Source: Proteiniclasticum aestuarii (GTDB lineage: Bacteria; Bacillota; Clostridia; Clostridiales; Clostridiaceae). From it: a DNA stretch of 64,000 nucleotides. The position numbers were made by a program, and so were the translations under genes. Each line of letters opens with the position of its first letter. Position 1 is the first letter of the stretch. This document shows, piece by piece, positions 56,757-64,000 of this stretch. The stretch covers positions 1 to 64,000 of the forward strand of contig NZ_JAFNJU010000003.1 in NCBI RefSeq assembly GCF_017368455.1. The letters run 5' to 3'. Under the pieces are notes generated by a model, which was not told the origin of the DNA, ran no database searches, and saw only the letters and a list, made by a program, of their open reading frames with translations.

Positions 56757-58700
56757 ATGAGAAATATCATCATCAAGAGACTCGAACTCAGAAACTTCAA
56801 GGGCATCCGGACTTTGGATATTGACTTCAACCAGGTTACGAACATCCGGGGCGAGAATGCTACGGGAAAGACGACCATCTTTGATGCTTTCACCTGGTTG
56901 CTCTTTGACAAGGACAGCAAGGACCGGACAGCTTTTGACATCAAAACACTGGATGAAAATAACGAACCGCTGCATGGACTGGATCATAGTGTCACAGGTG
57001 TACTGGACATTGATGGAAAAGTCTGGACCCTGAAGAAAACCTATAAGGAAAAGTGGACGAAGCGAAGAGGAGACGTCAATAAAGAACTCACCGGCCACGA
57101 AACTATCCACGAGATCAATGATGTTCCAGTTTCAAAGACTGAGTACACCAACAAGATCAATGACTTTCTGGATGCTGATCTCTTCAAGCTGATTACTAAT
57201 CCGCTCTTTTTCTCCAACTTGGACTGGAAGAAGCGTAGAGGCATCTTGCTTGAGATTCTAGGAGACCTCACTGCTGAACAGATTATGTCATACAATCCAG
57301 CTTTGGAAGGGCTCAGAGAGCATCTGGAGAGAGTTGAGGACATTGATTCGCTGACCAAGCAAATTAAGGTATCTAAAGCCAAGCTCAATACAGAAATCAA
57401 GTCCATCCCCACCAGGATAGATGAAGCTTCGAGATCCATCCGGGACGAAGACTTCGAAGAGATTGAAGCTCTAAAGGCTAAAGCTGAAAAGGAACTCGAA
57501 GAAATTCAGGAAGCCATCAGAGGAAACTCTGGCAGCGATGCTGCAAAGCTCAAGATCAAGGATGAAATCTATGAGATCAAGAACAAGATGCGAGACTTCG
57601 AATTTAACTACAAACAAGGTGTGGGTTTAGAAAGGATTGTTCTTGTTAAATCACTCAACAATAAACAGGAAAGAAAAAACGTGATTGTAAGTGACAAGAG
57701 AATCACTGAGAGAGAGCTGATCACCCTGAACAAGGACATTGAAGGTTTCGATAAAAAACTTGAGAAAGCCAAAGAAGATTATAAGGCGAAGTTCAAGGAG
57801 ACCCTCGATATTCCGGAGCACATCAATTCCTGTCCTACTTGCAAGAGAGCATTCGATTCAGGAGATATTCAGAACAAAATCCAGGAACTTGAGGGGAATT
57901 TCAAGCTTCAGAAGTCAAAGGACCTCGAGAAAATCATCAACTATGCTGAGGCGGTCACGGAAGATAAGGAACAGACAATCGAAAAGATCCACAAGCTCAA
58001 TGAAGAGATGATGAAGTATGAAGCTGATCTGAAGGACATAGAAGGTGAAATAATCCAATCACAAGAGACTCTAGATGAGTTTGATGCAGACACTCTCCAC
58101 TTCACAGCAACTGAAGAGTATAAAAAACTTGAGAACGACCTTGCACAGCTGGAAATAGCCTACAGGGCAGACGATGGCGAAGCTGTCAGAAAGCAGCTCA
58201 AGGATACAGAGTTACAGCTAAAGACCAGAATAGCCGAATTGAGCGCCAGATTAGCTCAGAAACAGCAGAACGAAGCTTTAAGACAAAGAGTATCAGAACT
58301 CGAAGAACTGCTACAGGATACCTCACAGCGCTATGCAGACATAGAGAGAATTGAGTTCCTTTGTGAAGAGTTCATTCGAACAAAGGTTGAACTTCTAGAG
58401 GTATCGGTTAACCAGAAATTCTCCAAGGTTTCCTTCAAAATGTTTAGCACCCAGGTCAACGGTGGACTTACTGAAACCTGTGAAGCTCTTATCGATGGAG
58501 TACCGTTCAGCAGTTCCAATACAGCCAGTCAACTCAATGCAGGGTTAGACATCATCCATACGCTGAATGAAACCTATCAGGTGACGGCACCAGTATTTCT
58601 TGATAACAGAGAATCCGTAACTAAGATCATTCCAACTAAATCACAGGTCATCAACCTATTTGTAGATGAAAAAGAAAAAACTTTGAAAGTGGAGGTATAG
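56757..58700 (+). CDS. SbcC/Rad50-like AAA ATPase of the phage recombination module
   Basis: The 647-residue protein has an N-terminal ATPase lobe (FKGIRTLDIDF near 14, Walker A GENATGKTT near 32-40), two long coiled coils (about 210-345 and 370-540), a central CPTC (near 356-359) that resembles the Rad50 zinc hook, and a C-terminal lobe (SSSNTASQLNAGLDI as signature near 577-591, PVFLDNRESVT as Walker B near 605-615). Such ATPases pair with a nuclease to process phage DNA ends. RecT follows 3 nt later. GGGAGGG precedes ATG 56757. Confidence 0.88.
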   Translation: MRNIIIKRLELRNFKGIRTLDIDFNQVTNIRGENATGKTTIFDAFTWLLFDKDSKDRTAFDIKTLDENNEPLHGLDHSVTGVLDIDGKVWTLKKTYKEKWTKRRGDVNKELTGHETIHEINDVPVSKTEYTNKINDFLDADLFKLITNPLFFSNLDWKKRRGILLEILGDLTAEQIMSYNPALEGLREHLERVEDIDSLTKQIKVSKAKLNTEIKSIPTRIDEASRSIRDEDFEEIEALKAKAEKELEEIQEAIRGNSGSDAAKLKIKDEIYEIKNKMRDFEFNYKQGVGLERIVLVKSLNNKQERKNVIVSDKRITERELITLNKDIEGFDKKLEKAKEDYKAKFKETLDIPEHINSCPTCKRAFDSGDIQNKIQELEGNFKLQKSKDLEKIINYAEAVTEDKEQTIEKIHKLNEEMMKYEADLKDIEGEIIQSQETLDEFDADTLHFTATEEYKKLENDLAQLEIAYRADDGEAVRKQLKDTELQLKTRIAELSARLAQKQQNEALRQRVSELEELLQDTSQRYADIERIEFLCEEFIRTKVELLEVSVNQKFSKVSFKMFSTQVNGGLTETCEALIDGVPFSSSNTASQLNAGLDIIHTLNETYQVTAPVFLDNRESVTKIIPTKSQVINLFVDEKEKTLKVEV

Positions 58701-58703
58701 AAC

Positions 58704-59606
58704 ATGGCAACAACACCAAAAACAACAGAAAACAAAGCACCAGCAACACAGCAGGTAGCAATATCAGAAAAGGTGAGGCAGCAGATAGCTGACCTCACTA
58801 AGAAGAATCAGATAGCCTTACCAAGCAACTACAGCCCAGAGAATGCTCTGAAGAGCGCTTGGCTAGTGCTCCAGGAGACACAGACAAGAGACAAGAAGCC
58901 AGTACTTCAGGCATGCACACCAGCATCAATTCAGAACACACTCTTCGACATGGTCATTCAGGGCCTCTCACCTGCCAAGAAGCAGTGCTACTTCATCCCT
59001 TATGGAAATCAGCTTCAACTGTCCAGATCATACCTTGGCACTGTAGCTGTCACTAAGCGACTGAAAGGTATCAAAGATGTAAAAGCTCATGTCATCTATG
59101 AAGGTGACACCTTTGAGACTGAGTATGATATAGCGACAGCATCAGTGAGAATCAAAGAGTTTAAACCGTCTTTCGGTACCATAGACATCAAAAAGATTAT
59201 AGGCGCATTTGCGGTAATCATCGGAGAGAATGGACCAATCCATACTGAAATCATGACCATAGCTCAGATTAAAGCTGCATGGAATCAGGGTGCTGCTAAA
59301 GGAAACTCCGGAGCGCATAACAACTTTGCTGAAGAGATGGCCAAGAAATCAGTAATCAATAGAGCATGTAAAACCTACTGGAATACATCAGATGACAGTG
59401 ATCTCCTCATCGAGGCAATCAACAATAGCACTGATTCAGAAGAAGAACCAAAGTACGATAGCAAAAACATGATTTCTGATGCAGAGTACGAAGTACAGCA
59501 GGAAGATGAAGCACCAAAAGTAATCGTGGAAGCACAGGTTAAGAGTGAGCCTGTCCAGCAAACAATAGAAGACGAAGATATCTACGAAGGAACACCCTTT
59601 AAATGA
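58704..59606 (+). CDS. recT: RecT family single-strand annealing protein
   Basis: The 300-residue protein anneals complementary single strands and promotes strand exchange in phage recombination. Typical segments are FDMVIQGLSPAKKQCYFIPYG (near 78-98), LQLSRSYLGTVAVTKR (near 101-116), VIYEGDTFE (near 127) and KSVINRACKTYWNTSDDSDLL (near 214-234). The C-terminal 60 residues are acidic and low in complexity, as usual in RecT. It overlaps the next gene by 4 nt (ATGA). Confidence 0.95.
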   Translation: MATTPKTTENKAPATQQVAISEKVRQQIADLTKKNQIALPSNYSPENALKSAWLVLQETQTRDKKPVLQACTPASIQNTLFDMVIQGLSPAKKQCYFIPYGNQLQLSRSYLGTVAVTKRLKGIKDVKAHVIYEGDTFETEYDIATASVRIKEFKPSFGTIDIKKIIGAFAVIIGENGPIHTEIMTIAQIKAAWNQGAAKGNSGAHNNFAEEMAKKSVINRACKTYWNTSDDSDLLIEAINNSTDSEEEPKYDSKNMISDAEYEVQQEDEAPKVIVEAQVKSEPVQQTIEDEDIYEGTPFK

Positions 59607-60331
59607 TTCTGAAAGTATTGGGAAGCAGCTCTAAAGGCAATTGTTATTTACTCATGGCCCAGGATGACATTCTCATCCTGGAGGCCGGAGTAGTCATTAA
59701 GGATATCAAGATGGCACTCGGTTTTGATTTCCGACATGTAAGAGGATGTTTGGTGACACATGAACACAAGGATCATTCTAGGGCAGCGATTGATCTGCAT
59801 AACATGGGAATACCCATCTACTGTACGAAAGGTACCAGAGAGGCGCTAGAGCTTCCACATAAGGCATCATGCATCATGGTACCGGAAGTTACTACTGTAA
59901 AGATTGGTGGGTTTGTAGTTACAGCATATAAATCTAAGCATGATGCTGCTGAACCTTGCATGTTCCTGATTTATCATCCGGAGATGGGATCCATGGCATT
60001 CGCCACAGACACCTATATCATCCCATACGATTTCCGGGGCCTGAATCACTACCTGATTGAGGCGAATTACAGTATGAAAATCATCCAGGATAAGGTAACT
60101 CAGGGACTGCTCAATATGAAACTTGCGCAGAGAATCATTAAGTCTCATCTAAGCCTGGAGAATGCGCTGAAGCAGATAAAGGACTCTAATGACCTGGAAA
60201 ACGTGATTCTAATCCACCTGAGCGATAGCAACAGTAATGCAGAAGAGTTTAAATCAGAGGTTCAAAAATTAACAGGCAAACCTGTATATGTGGCAGATAA
60301 AGGGTTAAAGCTTGAATTGAGGAGGGAGTAA
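59603..60331 (+). CDS. Metallo-beta-lactamase fold nuclease-like protein
   Basis: The 242-residue protein has the MBL metal motif THEHKDHSRAA (HxHxDH, near 52-62), a later metal Asp in FATDTYIIP (near 135-143) and a His in ILIHLSDSN (near 205). Its start (ILKVLGSSSKGNCYLL) is like that of YycJ-type MBL exonucleases. Position directly after recT, with a 4-nt overlap, suggests it is the nuclease partner in place of RecE. Activity is not proven from sequence. Confidence 0.87.
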   Translation: MILKVLGSSSKGNCYLLMAQDDILILEAGVVIKDIKMALGFDFRHVRGCLVTHEHKDHSRAAIDLHNMGIPIYCTKGTREALELPHKASCIMVPEVTTVKIGGFVVTAYKSKHDAAEPCMFLIYHPEMGSMAFATDTYIIPYDFRGLNHYLIEANYSMKIIQDKVTQGLLNMKLAQRIIKSHLSLENALKQIKDSNDLENVILIHLSDSNSNAEEFKSEVQKLTGKPVYVADKGLKLELRRE

Positions 60332-60333
60332 AT

Positions 60334-60528
60334 ATGAAATACATAGTAGTTAAAGAAGATGTTTGTAATGCTTATATCCTCGATCTTGAGGAAAATATGA
60401 TAGTTGCATTATGCAGTACAAAAAGACCTGATTTAGGGTTTGTAAAACTGACTCGATTAGTAAATGAAGCAAATATAGGTCATGAAAAAATGGAAGCAAT
60501 TAGGAGGGATGACCTATCAACAAAGTAG
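60334..60528 (+). CDS. Small hypothetical phage protein
   Basis: The 64-residue product (ATG after GAGGAGGG) has no recognised motif; it is mildly beta-rich with DLEENMIVALCSTKRPDLGFV near 17-37. Its last codons overlap the first codons of the single-strand binding protein by 13 nt, and the SSB ribosome site lies inside it, so the two are likely translationally coupled. Confidence 0.68.
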   Translation: MKYIVVKEDVCNAYILDLEENMIVALCSTKRPDLGFVKLTRLVNEANIGHEKMEAIRRDDLSTK

Positions 60529-60926
60529 TTTTAATAGGCAGATTAACAAAGGATCCAGAACTGAAATATACACCAGGTGCAGGGACAGCGGTAACAACTG
60601 TAACTCTGGCAGTGGATAGGAGATACACCAAGGACCAGAAGAAAGAAGCTGACTTCATTCCAGTAGTAATCTGGGGAAAGTCAGCAGAGTCCACGGCTCA
60701 GTACATGCGTAAAGGTCTCCTCATGGGAGCCTCCGGAAGGATACAGACGAGAAGTTACGACCATAAAGACGGCCACAAGGTATATGTCACTGAAGTAGTA
60801 GCAGAAGAAATCAAGTTCCTTCAGTGGGCGAATGACAAGAATGATAACGCTGCATATTCTGGTGGATCCGACTACGACGGTTACGAGGATATGACACCGA
60901 TTGATGATGGAGATATTCCATTCTGA
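60516..60926 (+). CDS. ssb: Single-stranded DNA-binding protein with an apparent ATC start
   Basis: The 136-residue product is a complete SSB: NKVVLIGRLTKDPEL at the start, TVTLAVDRRYT (near 27-37), DFIPVVIWGKSAESTAQYM (near 44-62), GRIQTRSYDHKDG, and an acidic DDGDIPF tail for partner binding. The usual start codon is missing: the codon before NKVV is ATC (60516), in frame after a TGA at 60510, with AGGAGG 8 nt upstream. The first standard start is GTG 60612, which would remove strand beta-1. Either ATC initiates here or the base call is wrong. Confidence 0.85.
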   Translation: MNKVVLIGRLTKDPELKYTPGAGTAVTTVTLAVDRRYTKDQKKEADFIPVVIWGKSAESTAQYMRKGLLMGASGRIQTRSYDHKDGHKVYVTEVVAEEIKFLQWANDKNDNAAYSGGSDYDGYEDMTPIDDGDIPF

Positions 60927-60959
60927 TGAGAGGGGTGAAAGCCTCTCTACAAGTAGGGG

Positions 60960-61652
60960 GTGATTGAGATTGATGGATGGATCAGCTTGCATCGGAAATT
61001 ACTAGATAGTGCAGTCTTTCAGAATGCAGATTTACTTAAAGTTTGGATCTGGTGCCTGCTGAAAGCAACTCATAAAGATTTTGAAATGATGGTGGGTTTA
61101 CAGGTCGTTGATCTTCAGCCAGGTCAATTTATAACAGGTAGGACTAAAGGGTCTGAAGAACTAAAACTGAAACCTTCTACTTTCAGAGATTACCTAAAGA
61201 CTCTCGAAAAAATGGGCATGATTGAGCTAAAACCCGACAACAAAAAAACTCTTGTAACCATTGCAAATTGGGAGAAATACCAGACCGAAGAAGGTAGAAA
61301 CCGACAACAGCCCGACAACAGGCCGACAACAAGCCGACAACGGCCCGACACAAACAATAACAATAATAACAATAATAACATTAATAAGTATATATACGGC
61401 TACCTGGAACAGTCATGGTCAATGCTGATTAACCCATCCATGGTGGATGATATCGATCATCTCATCAAAGAGTATGGGGAAGAAAAGGTTAAAGCTGGAA
61501 TCGATATCTGCACAGAAAAGAATGTCAGGACGTCAAGATACTTAACGGCAGTCGTAAGAAACGGAAGTAAGCGGAAGGAGGATCAAGGTGGAAAATCTAG
61601 CGGATTTGATGAAGAAGCAGCAAAGCTCAGAAATGAAGGAATCGGATTCTAA
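60960..61652 (+). CDS. DnaD-like phage replication initiator with embedded iterons
   Basis: The 230-residue protein has a winged-helix N-terminal domain (GWISLHRKLLDSAVFQNADLLKVWIW, near 5-30; KPSTFRDYLKTLEKMGMIELK near 71-91) as in phage replisome organisers, a low-complexity linker (about 113-142: RQQPDNRPTTSRQRPDT, then a run of nine Asn), and a DnaD-like C-terminal domain (about 150-215). The linker DNA contains five 11-bp repeats. The start is uncertain; GTG 60960 overlaps its GGGGG site. It overlaps the helicase-loader gene by 65 nt. Confidence 0.8.
   Translation: MIEIDGWISLHRKLLDSAVFQNADLLKVWIWCLLKATHKDFEMMVGLQVVDLQPGQFITGRTKGSEELKLKPSTFRDYLKTLEKMGMIELKPDNKKTLVTIANWEKYQTEEGRNRQQPDNRPTTSRQRPDTNNNNNNNNNINKYIYGYLEQSWSMLINPSMVDDIDHLIKEYGEEKVKAGIDICTEKNVRTSRYLTAVVRNGSKRKEDQGGKSSGFDEEAAKLRNEGIGF
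61301..61400 (+). repeat. Five 11-bp iterons plus AT-rich tract (candidate phage origin)
   Basis: CCGACAACA or close variants start at 61301, 61312, 61323, 61334 and 61345, a strict 11-bp period. An AT-rich tract of AAT/AAC units and TAATAAGTATATATA follows at 61353-61400. Because 11 is not a multiple of 3, the repeat is read in different frames and so is conserved as DNA, not as protein. Iterons next to an AT-rich segment inside the initiator gene are the layout of phage origins such as lambda oriO. Confidence 0.75.
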
Positions 61653-62421
61653 GATTGAGTTTTGTGAAACATGCAAAGAACCACTGCATAAAATCATTAC
61701 TCTCTTCGGAAGAGAAACTAAAGTCAAAGTGATCTGCACATGCAGAAAGAAAGAAATTGAAGATGAAACCAAAAAAGCGGAACAGCTACATAGGCAGATG
61801 CGACTTGATAGGGTGATGAAAAATTCACTCATGGATGAGATATTCCGGAGAAAAACCTTTGAATCATGGGACCGATCCCGTGGAAATGAGAAAATCTATA
61901 ACATTTCTAGAAAGTATGCTAACAATTTCCAACAAATGAAAGCTGAGAATGTAGGATTGCTGTTCCATGGGAATCCAGGAAATGGAAAGACTTATGCAGC
62001 TGTGGCCATAGCCAATGATTTACTTGAAAGGTCAGTACCTGTTGTGTGTGTCTCAATAAATGCGCTGCTTGACAGGATAAAGGAATCCTATAGCAAGTGG
62101 GGCCAGGAGGGCGAAGATACCATACTGAGAAATTTAGCCAATGCTGATCTGGTGATTATTGATGACTTAGGAACAGAGCATAAGACGGAATGGAGCATCT
62201 CCAGAGTGTACAGCATCATCGATTCCAGGTATAGGAATCTCTTGCCACTGATCATAACCACAAACTTCACCATAGCGGACCTCAAGAAGAGATATGGTGA
62301 TAGAACCCATGACAGGATACTTGAGATGTGCACCCCGATTCTTAATGACAAGGCAAGTCTCCGGATGGAGAAACAGCAGGTTAAGAGTAAATTGTTAAGA
62401 GATTTATTGGAGGAGAAGTAA
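61588..62421 (+). CDS. dnaC: DnaC/IstB-like helicase loader ATPase
   Basis: The 277-residue AAA+ protein has an N-terminal zinc-binding region (FCETCKEPL ... ICTCRKKE, near 25-55), Walker A HGNPGNGKTYAA (near 127-138), Walker B ADLVIIDDLGTEH (near 185-197) and sensor residues in PLIITTNFT (near 218). It loads the replicative helicase at the origin. It starts at GTG 61588 after GGAAGGAGG, inside the end of the initiator gene, a usual arrangement for these two genes. Confidence 0.92.
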   Translation: MENLADLMKKQQSSEMKESDSKIEFCETCKEPLHKIITLFGRETKVKVICTCRKKEIEDETKKAEQLHRQMRLDRVMKNSLMDEIFRRKTFESWDRSRGNEKIYNISRKYANNFQQMKAENVGLLFHGNPGNGKTYAAVAIANDLLERSVPVVCVSINALLDRIKESYSKWGQEGEDTILRNLANADLVIIDDLGTEHKTEWSISRVYSIIDSRYRNLLPLIITTNFTIADLKKRYGDRTHDRILEMCTPILNDKASLRMEKQQVKSKLLRDLLEEK

Positions 62422-62471
62422 TGGCTAAGATTAACAGCAGAGATAAAGGTGCAGTTATTAAAACTAATTGA
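62421..62471 (+). pseudogene. Fragment duplicating the start of the resolvase-like gene
   Basis: A 16-codon frame begins in the stop codon of the loader gene (TAATG) and reads MAKINSRDKGA before diverging and stopping. The first 11 residues match the start of the nuclease gene at 63211 (MAKINSKQKGA). It seems to be the remnant of the original gene start left behind when the intervening 750 bp were inserted. Confidence 0.6.
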
Positions 62472-62489
62472 GGAAAAGGGAGGACAACA

Positions 62490-62582
62490 ATGGAATGTAT
62501 GTTTAAAGATCCTAGGTTGTTTATACGAGTCATTTTGATTTTGTATTTGATCTACTTGATGTATTTGCTTATAAGAGATTAA
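62490..62582 (+). CDS. Very small membrane peptide
   Basis: A 30-residue frame with AAAGGGAGGA ribosome site and ATG at 62490. Residues 10-27 are strongly hydrophobic (LFIRVILILYLIYLMYLLI), giving a single-pass peptide. Its end overlaps the end of the reverse-strand gene by 14 nt. It lies in the inserted segment and may belong with that gene. Confidence 0.5.
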   Translation: MECMFKDPRLFIRVILILYLIYLMYLLIRD

Positions 62583-63111
62583 GACGTCTGAGAATATATG
62601 CCACAATGAAAATAATAGTAATTTGAGGAATAACGTTAAGCAAGATCAAATAAACCAATTTGAGTTTTGAATCATATTGATTAGTATTTAGACGATATCT
62701 GGTCGATCGAATAGGCGCACCTATTCTTTTAGAATATTTATCTAAGTGTTTTTCTACAGACCAACATACAGTCATGAAGATATCTTGATAATTCGAACGG
62801 TTAGATTTTAATAACCGTTCGCAGTCTAAGCGTAAAGATGGATAATAATAAAGCGGATTCTCACTTAAAGTTGTAAGTATTTGGGATCCGTAGTATATAG
62901 CTTTTTCATGAGATATAGTCTTGTATAAATCAGGTTCAATAAGTTTGAATGTTGGATGATAAATCTTTTCATACATTAGCCTAGCCGTCAAAGATTTCTC
63001 TGAAGAATTAATAGTCTGGAAAGTTACCCAAGTACTTAAAATTCCTATTATGAATACAAGCATTATGTCCAAAATATTCACTAAGTTATTTGAATCGATA
63101 GAATTATTCAT
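62569..63111 (-). CDS. Reverse-strand membrane protein, probable prophage cargo gene
   Basis: The 180-residue protein has one membrane helix near the N-terminus (about 12-32, ILDIMLVFIIGILSTWVTF) and one near the C-terminus (about 150-175), with a soluble middle rich in Tyr, Lys and Ser (YEKIYHPTFKLIEPDLYKTI near 46-65). I do not recognise a family. It is much more AT-rich than neighbours, opposes the early operon, has its own GAGGTG ribosome site and a TATAAT at 63139-63134 on its strand. These are marks of a lysogenic-conversion (moron) gene; superinfection exclusion or defence is possible. Confidence 0.72.
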   Translation of the reverse strand: MNNSIDSNNLVNILDIMLVFIIGILSTWVTFQTINSSEKSLTARLMYEKIYHPTFKLIEPDLYKTISHEKAIYYGSQILTTLSENPLYYYPSLRLDCERLLKSNRSNYQDIFMTVCWSVEKHLDKYSKRIGAPIRSTRYRLNTNQYDSKLKLVYLILLNVIPQITIIFIVAYILRRLNLL

Positions 63112-63210
63112 ATATTCACCTCATATTGATTCTATTATAACTAAATCAATAATAAAAGATAGTATAAAAACATATAAAGTCAACCAAAAGATGTTTCAGG
63201 GGAGGCAAAA

Positions 63211-63525
63211 ATGGCAAAGATTAACAGTAAGCAGAAAGGAGCCAGGGGAGAGCGCGAACTCTCCTTAAAGCTTAAAGAATATGGATATGAGACTCGAAGA
63301 GGTCAGCAATACTGCGGATCAAATGGAGATGCAGATGTGGTTGGACTTCCTGGAATCCATATCGAGTGCAAGAGAGTAGAGAGACTTAACCTCTACGATG
63401 CCATGGCGCAGAGTAAGTCAGATGCAATTAATGGTGAGGTCCCAACAATCTTTCATCGTAAGGACCGTTGTGAGTGGCTCGTGACAATGAAACTAGAAGA
63501 TTGGATCAATTTGTATAAAAAATAG
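63211..63525 (+). CDS. Phage resolvase-like PD-(D/E)XK nuclease
   Basis: The 104-residue protein has the restriction-endonuclease-like core seen in phage Holliday-junction resolvase-like proteins: KGARGERELSLKLKEYGY (near 9-26, Glu16 as first acidic residue), RRGQQYCGSNGDADVVGLPGIHIECKRVE, where Asp (near 42) and ExK (near 53-55) complete the site. It probably cuts branched DNA late in replication. GGGGAGG precedes the ATG. Its start is duplicated at 62421. Confidence 0.88.
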   Translation: MAKINSKQKGARGERELSLKLKEYGYETRRGQQYCGSNGDADVVGLPGIHIECKRVERLNLYDAMAQSKSDAINGEVPTIFHRKDRCEWLVTMKLEDWINLYKK

Positions 63526-63534
63526 GAGGGAATC

Positions 63535-63993
63535 ATGGAAAAAATATCAAGGGAAATCGCTGAGATAAAGAATAACAAAGGGTTTGCTGAAGCAATAGCA
63601 GCCTACATCAATAAAAAATGTGAAAAGAATCATGTATTCCAAGAAAGGGTAAACCTTGAAGAGAAGAAGCTGGAAGAATGCCTCAAGTACATCATGAGCG
63701 AAGTAAAGAAAGCGAGTGGTGGCGCTATATCAGTAGCAGCTACAGACAAGGAAGTCTTCAAACTGGTGGATGATTACTACACCAAGGATCACTCTGAAAT
63801 CAAGATTGATGAGGGAGTGCAAGCTAGGGCACAGGCACCAGCTGAAAAGAAAGAAGAAACCTATGCAAAGGGTGATCCGCCAGAAAAGGTGGAAGTTAAG
63901 AAGCCTGAAAAGAAGAGCATACTGACTAAAAAGGTCAAGGAAAGAGATCCGCTCATTGACAACCAGGTATCCGTATTCGACCTTCTAGGGTGA
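63535..63993 (+). CDS. PcfK-like protein
   Basis: The 152-residue protein resembles PcfK-type proteins found on phages and conjugative plasmids: FAEAIAAYINKKCEKNHVF (near 17-35), LEECLKYIMSEVKKASGGAISVAATDKEVFKLVDDYYT (about 46-84) and a Lys/Glu-rich tail ending in SVFDLLG. Function is unknown. AGGAGGG precedes the ATG. The gene ends 7 nt before the window edge. Confidence 0.78.
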   Translation: MEKISREIAEIKNNKGFAEAIAAYINKKCEKNHVFQERVNLEEKKLEECLKYIMSEVKKASGGAISVAATDKEVFKLVDDYYTKDHSEIKIDEGVQARAQAPAEKKEETYAKGDPPEKVEVKKPEKKSILTKKVKERDPLIDNQVSVFDLLG

Positions 63994-64000
63994 CGGCCAT

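Larger units (their letters stand above)
52085..64000. mobile_element. Prophage, left portion
   Basis: From attL to the window edge the genes are integrase, S24-type repressor, Cro- and Xis-like proteins, antirepressor, recombination and replication genes and a PcfK-like protein, in the order common to temperate siphophages of Bacillota. Structural, packaging and lysis genes and attR are not in the window. Early genes are tightly packed and mostly on the plus strand. Confidence 0.93.

Noticed and set aside
60612..60926. SSB starting at GTG 60612
   Set aside because: This would remove the first 32 residues of the OB fold, although that sequence is present in frame upstream with a proper ribosome site before ATC.
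61353..61400. CRISPR or satellite repeat in the AAT/AAC tract
   Set aside because: The units are 3-bp codon repeats for Asn without spacers, following the 11-bp iterons. No CRISPR array or cas gene is present in the window.

Overview
The window looks like part of the chromosome of an anaerobic, fermentative Bacillota of the Clostridia type. The supporting signs are strong AGGAGG ribosome sites, frequent GTG and TTG starts, T-box leaders, TTGACA/TATAAT promoters, a bifunctional AdhE under what look like Rex operators, and transport genes for organic acids and amino acids. No 16S or 23S gene is present, so I do not name a genus.

Positions 1-24000 are mostly core genome. An IS30-type transposase runs off the left edge, followed by a stand-alone 5S-tRNA(CAT)-tRNA-Ala operon. 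Next come YjbQ, an HD protein, a UPF0182 membrane protein, a GlpA-like flavoprotein with a shortened DUF1667 partner, T-box-controlled serS, and tRNA-Ser. A LytS/LytT two-component pair sits beside a CstA-family transporter, the same partnership as the BtsSR-BtsT pyruvate system, but lytS carries a one-base frameshift. AdhE, two tandem ThiM-like kinases, tRNA-Thr, a sigma/anti-sigma pair, and a LysR-controlled anion transporter with an ApgM-like mutase follow.

Positions 24335-38205 hold a large catabolic locus: two paralogous GntR regulators, then about 12 kb of co-directional genes. These encode three TIM-barrel isomerases, a split transketolase, a hydroxyacid dehydrogenase, glycerate 2-kinase, a complete tripartite tricarboxylate (TctBAC) transporter, a PdxA-type dehydrogenase, a racemase-like protein and a transaldolase-like aldolase. 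The gene set suggests import of a sugar acid, its conversion to hydroxypyruvate/glycerate and triose or pentose phosphates, and entry into glycolysis at 2-phosphoglycerate. I do not recognise this exact combination, and it is the best candidate for an undescribed pathway here.

Positions 38336-51983 return to housekeeping genes: aldo/keto reductase, a DbpA-like helicase, adenine deaminase, an S9 peptidase, superoxide dismutase, a polar amino acid ABC transporter behind a T-box whose specifier reads as CAC (histidine), a PfkB-family sugar kinase, and a NUDIX hydrolase.

From 52085 to the right edge is the left part of a prophage inserted in a tRNA-Ser gene. The displaced tRNA 3' end is still attached to its terminator. 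The prophage has an integrase, a LexA-type repressor with four operators, Cro- and Xis-like proteins, an antirepressor, a Rad50-like ATPase/RecT/metallo-beta-lactamase recombination module, an SSB that seems to start at ATC, a DnaD-like initiator containing five 11-bp iterons, a DnaC-like loader, an AT-rich reverse-strand cargo gene, a resolvase-like nuclease and a PcfK-like protein. Its structural genes lie beyond the window.
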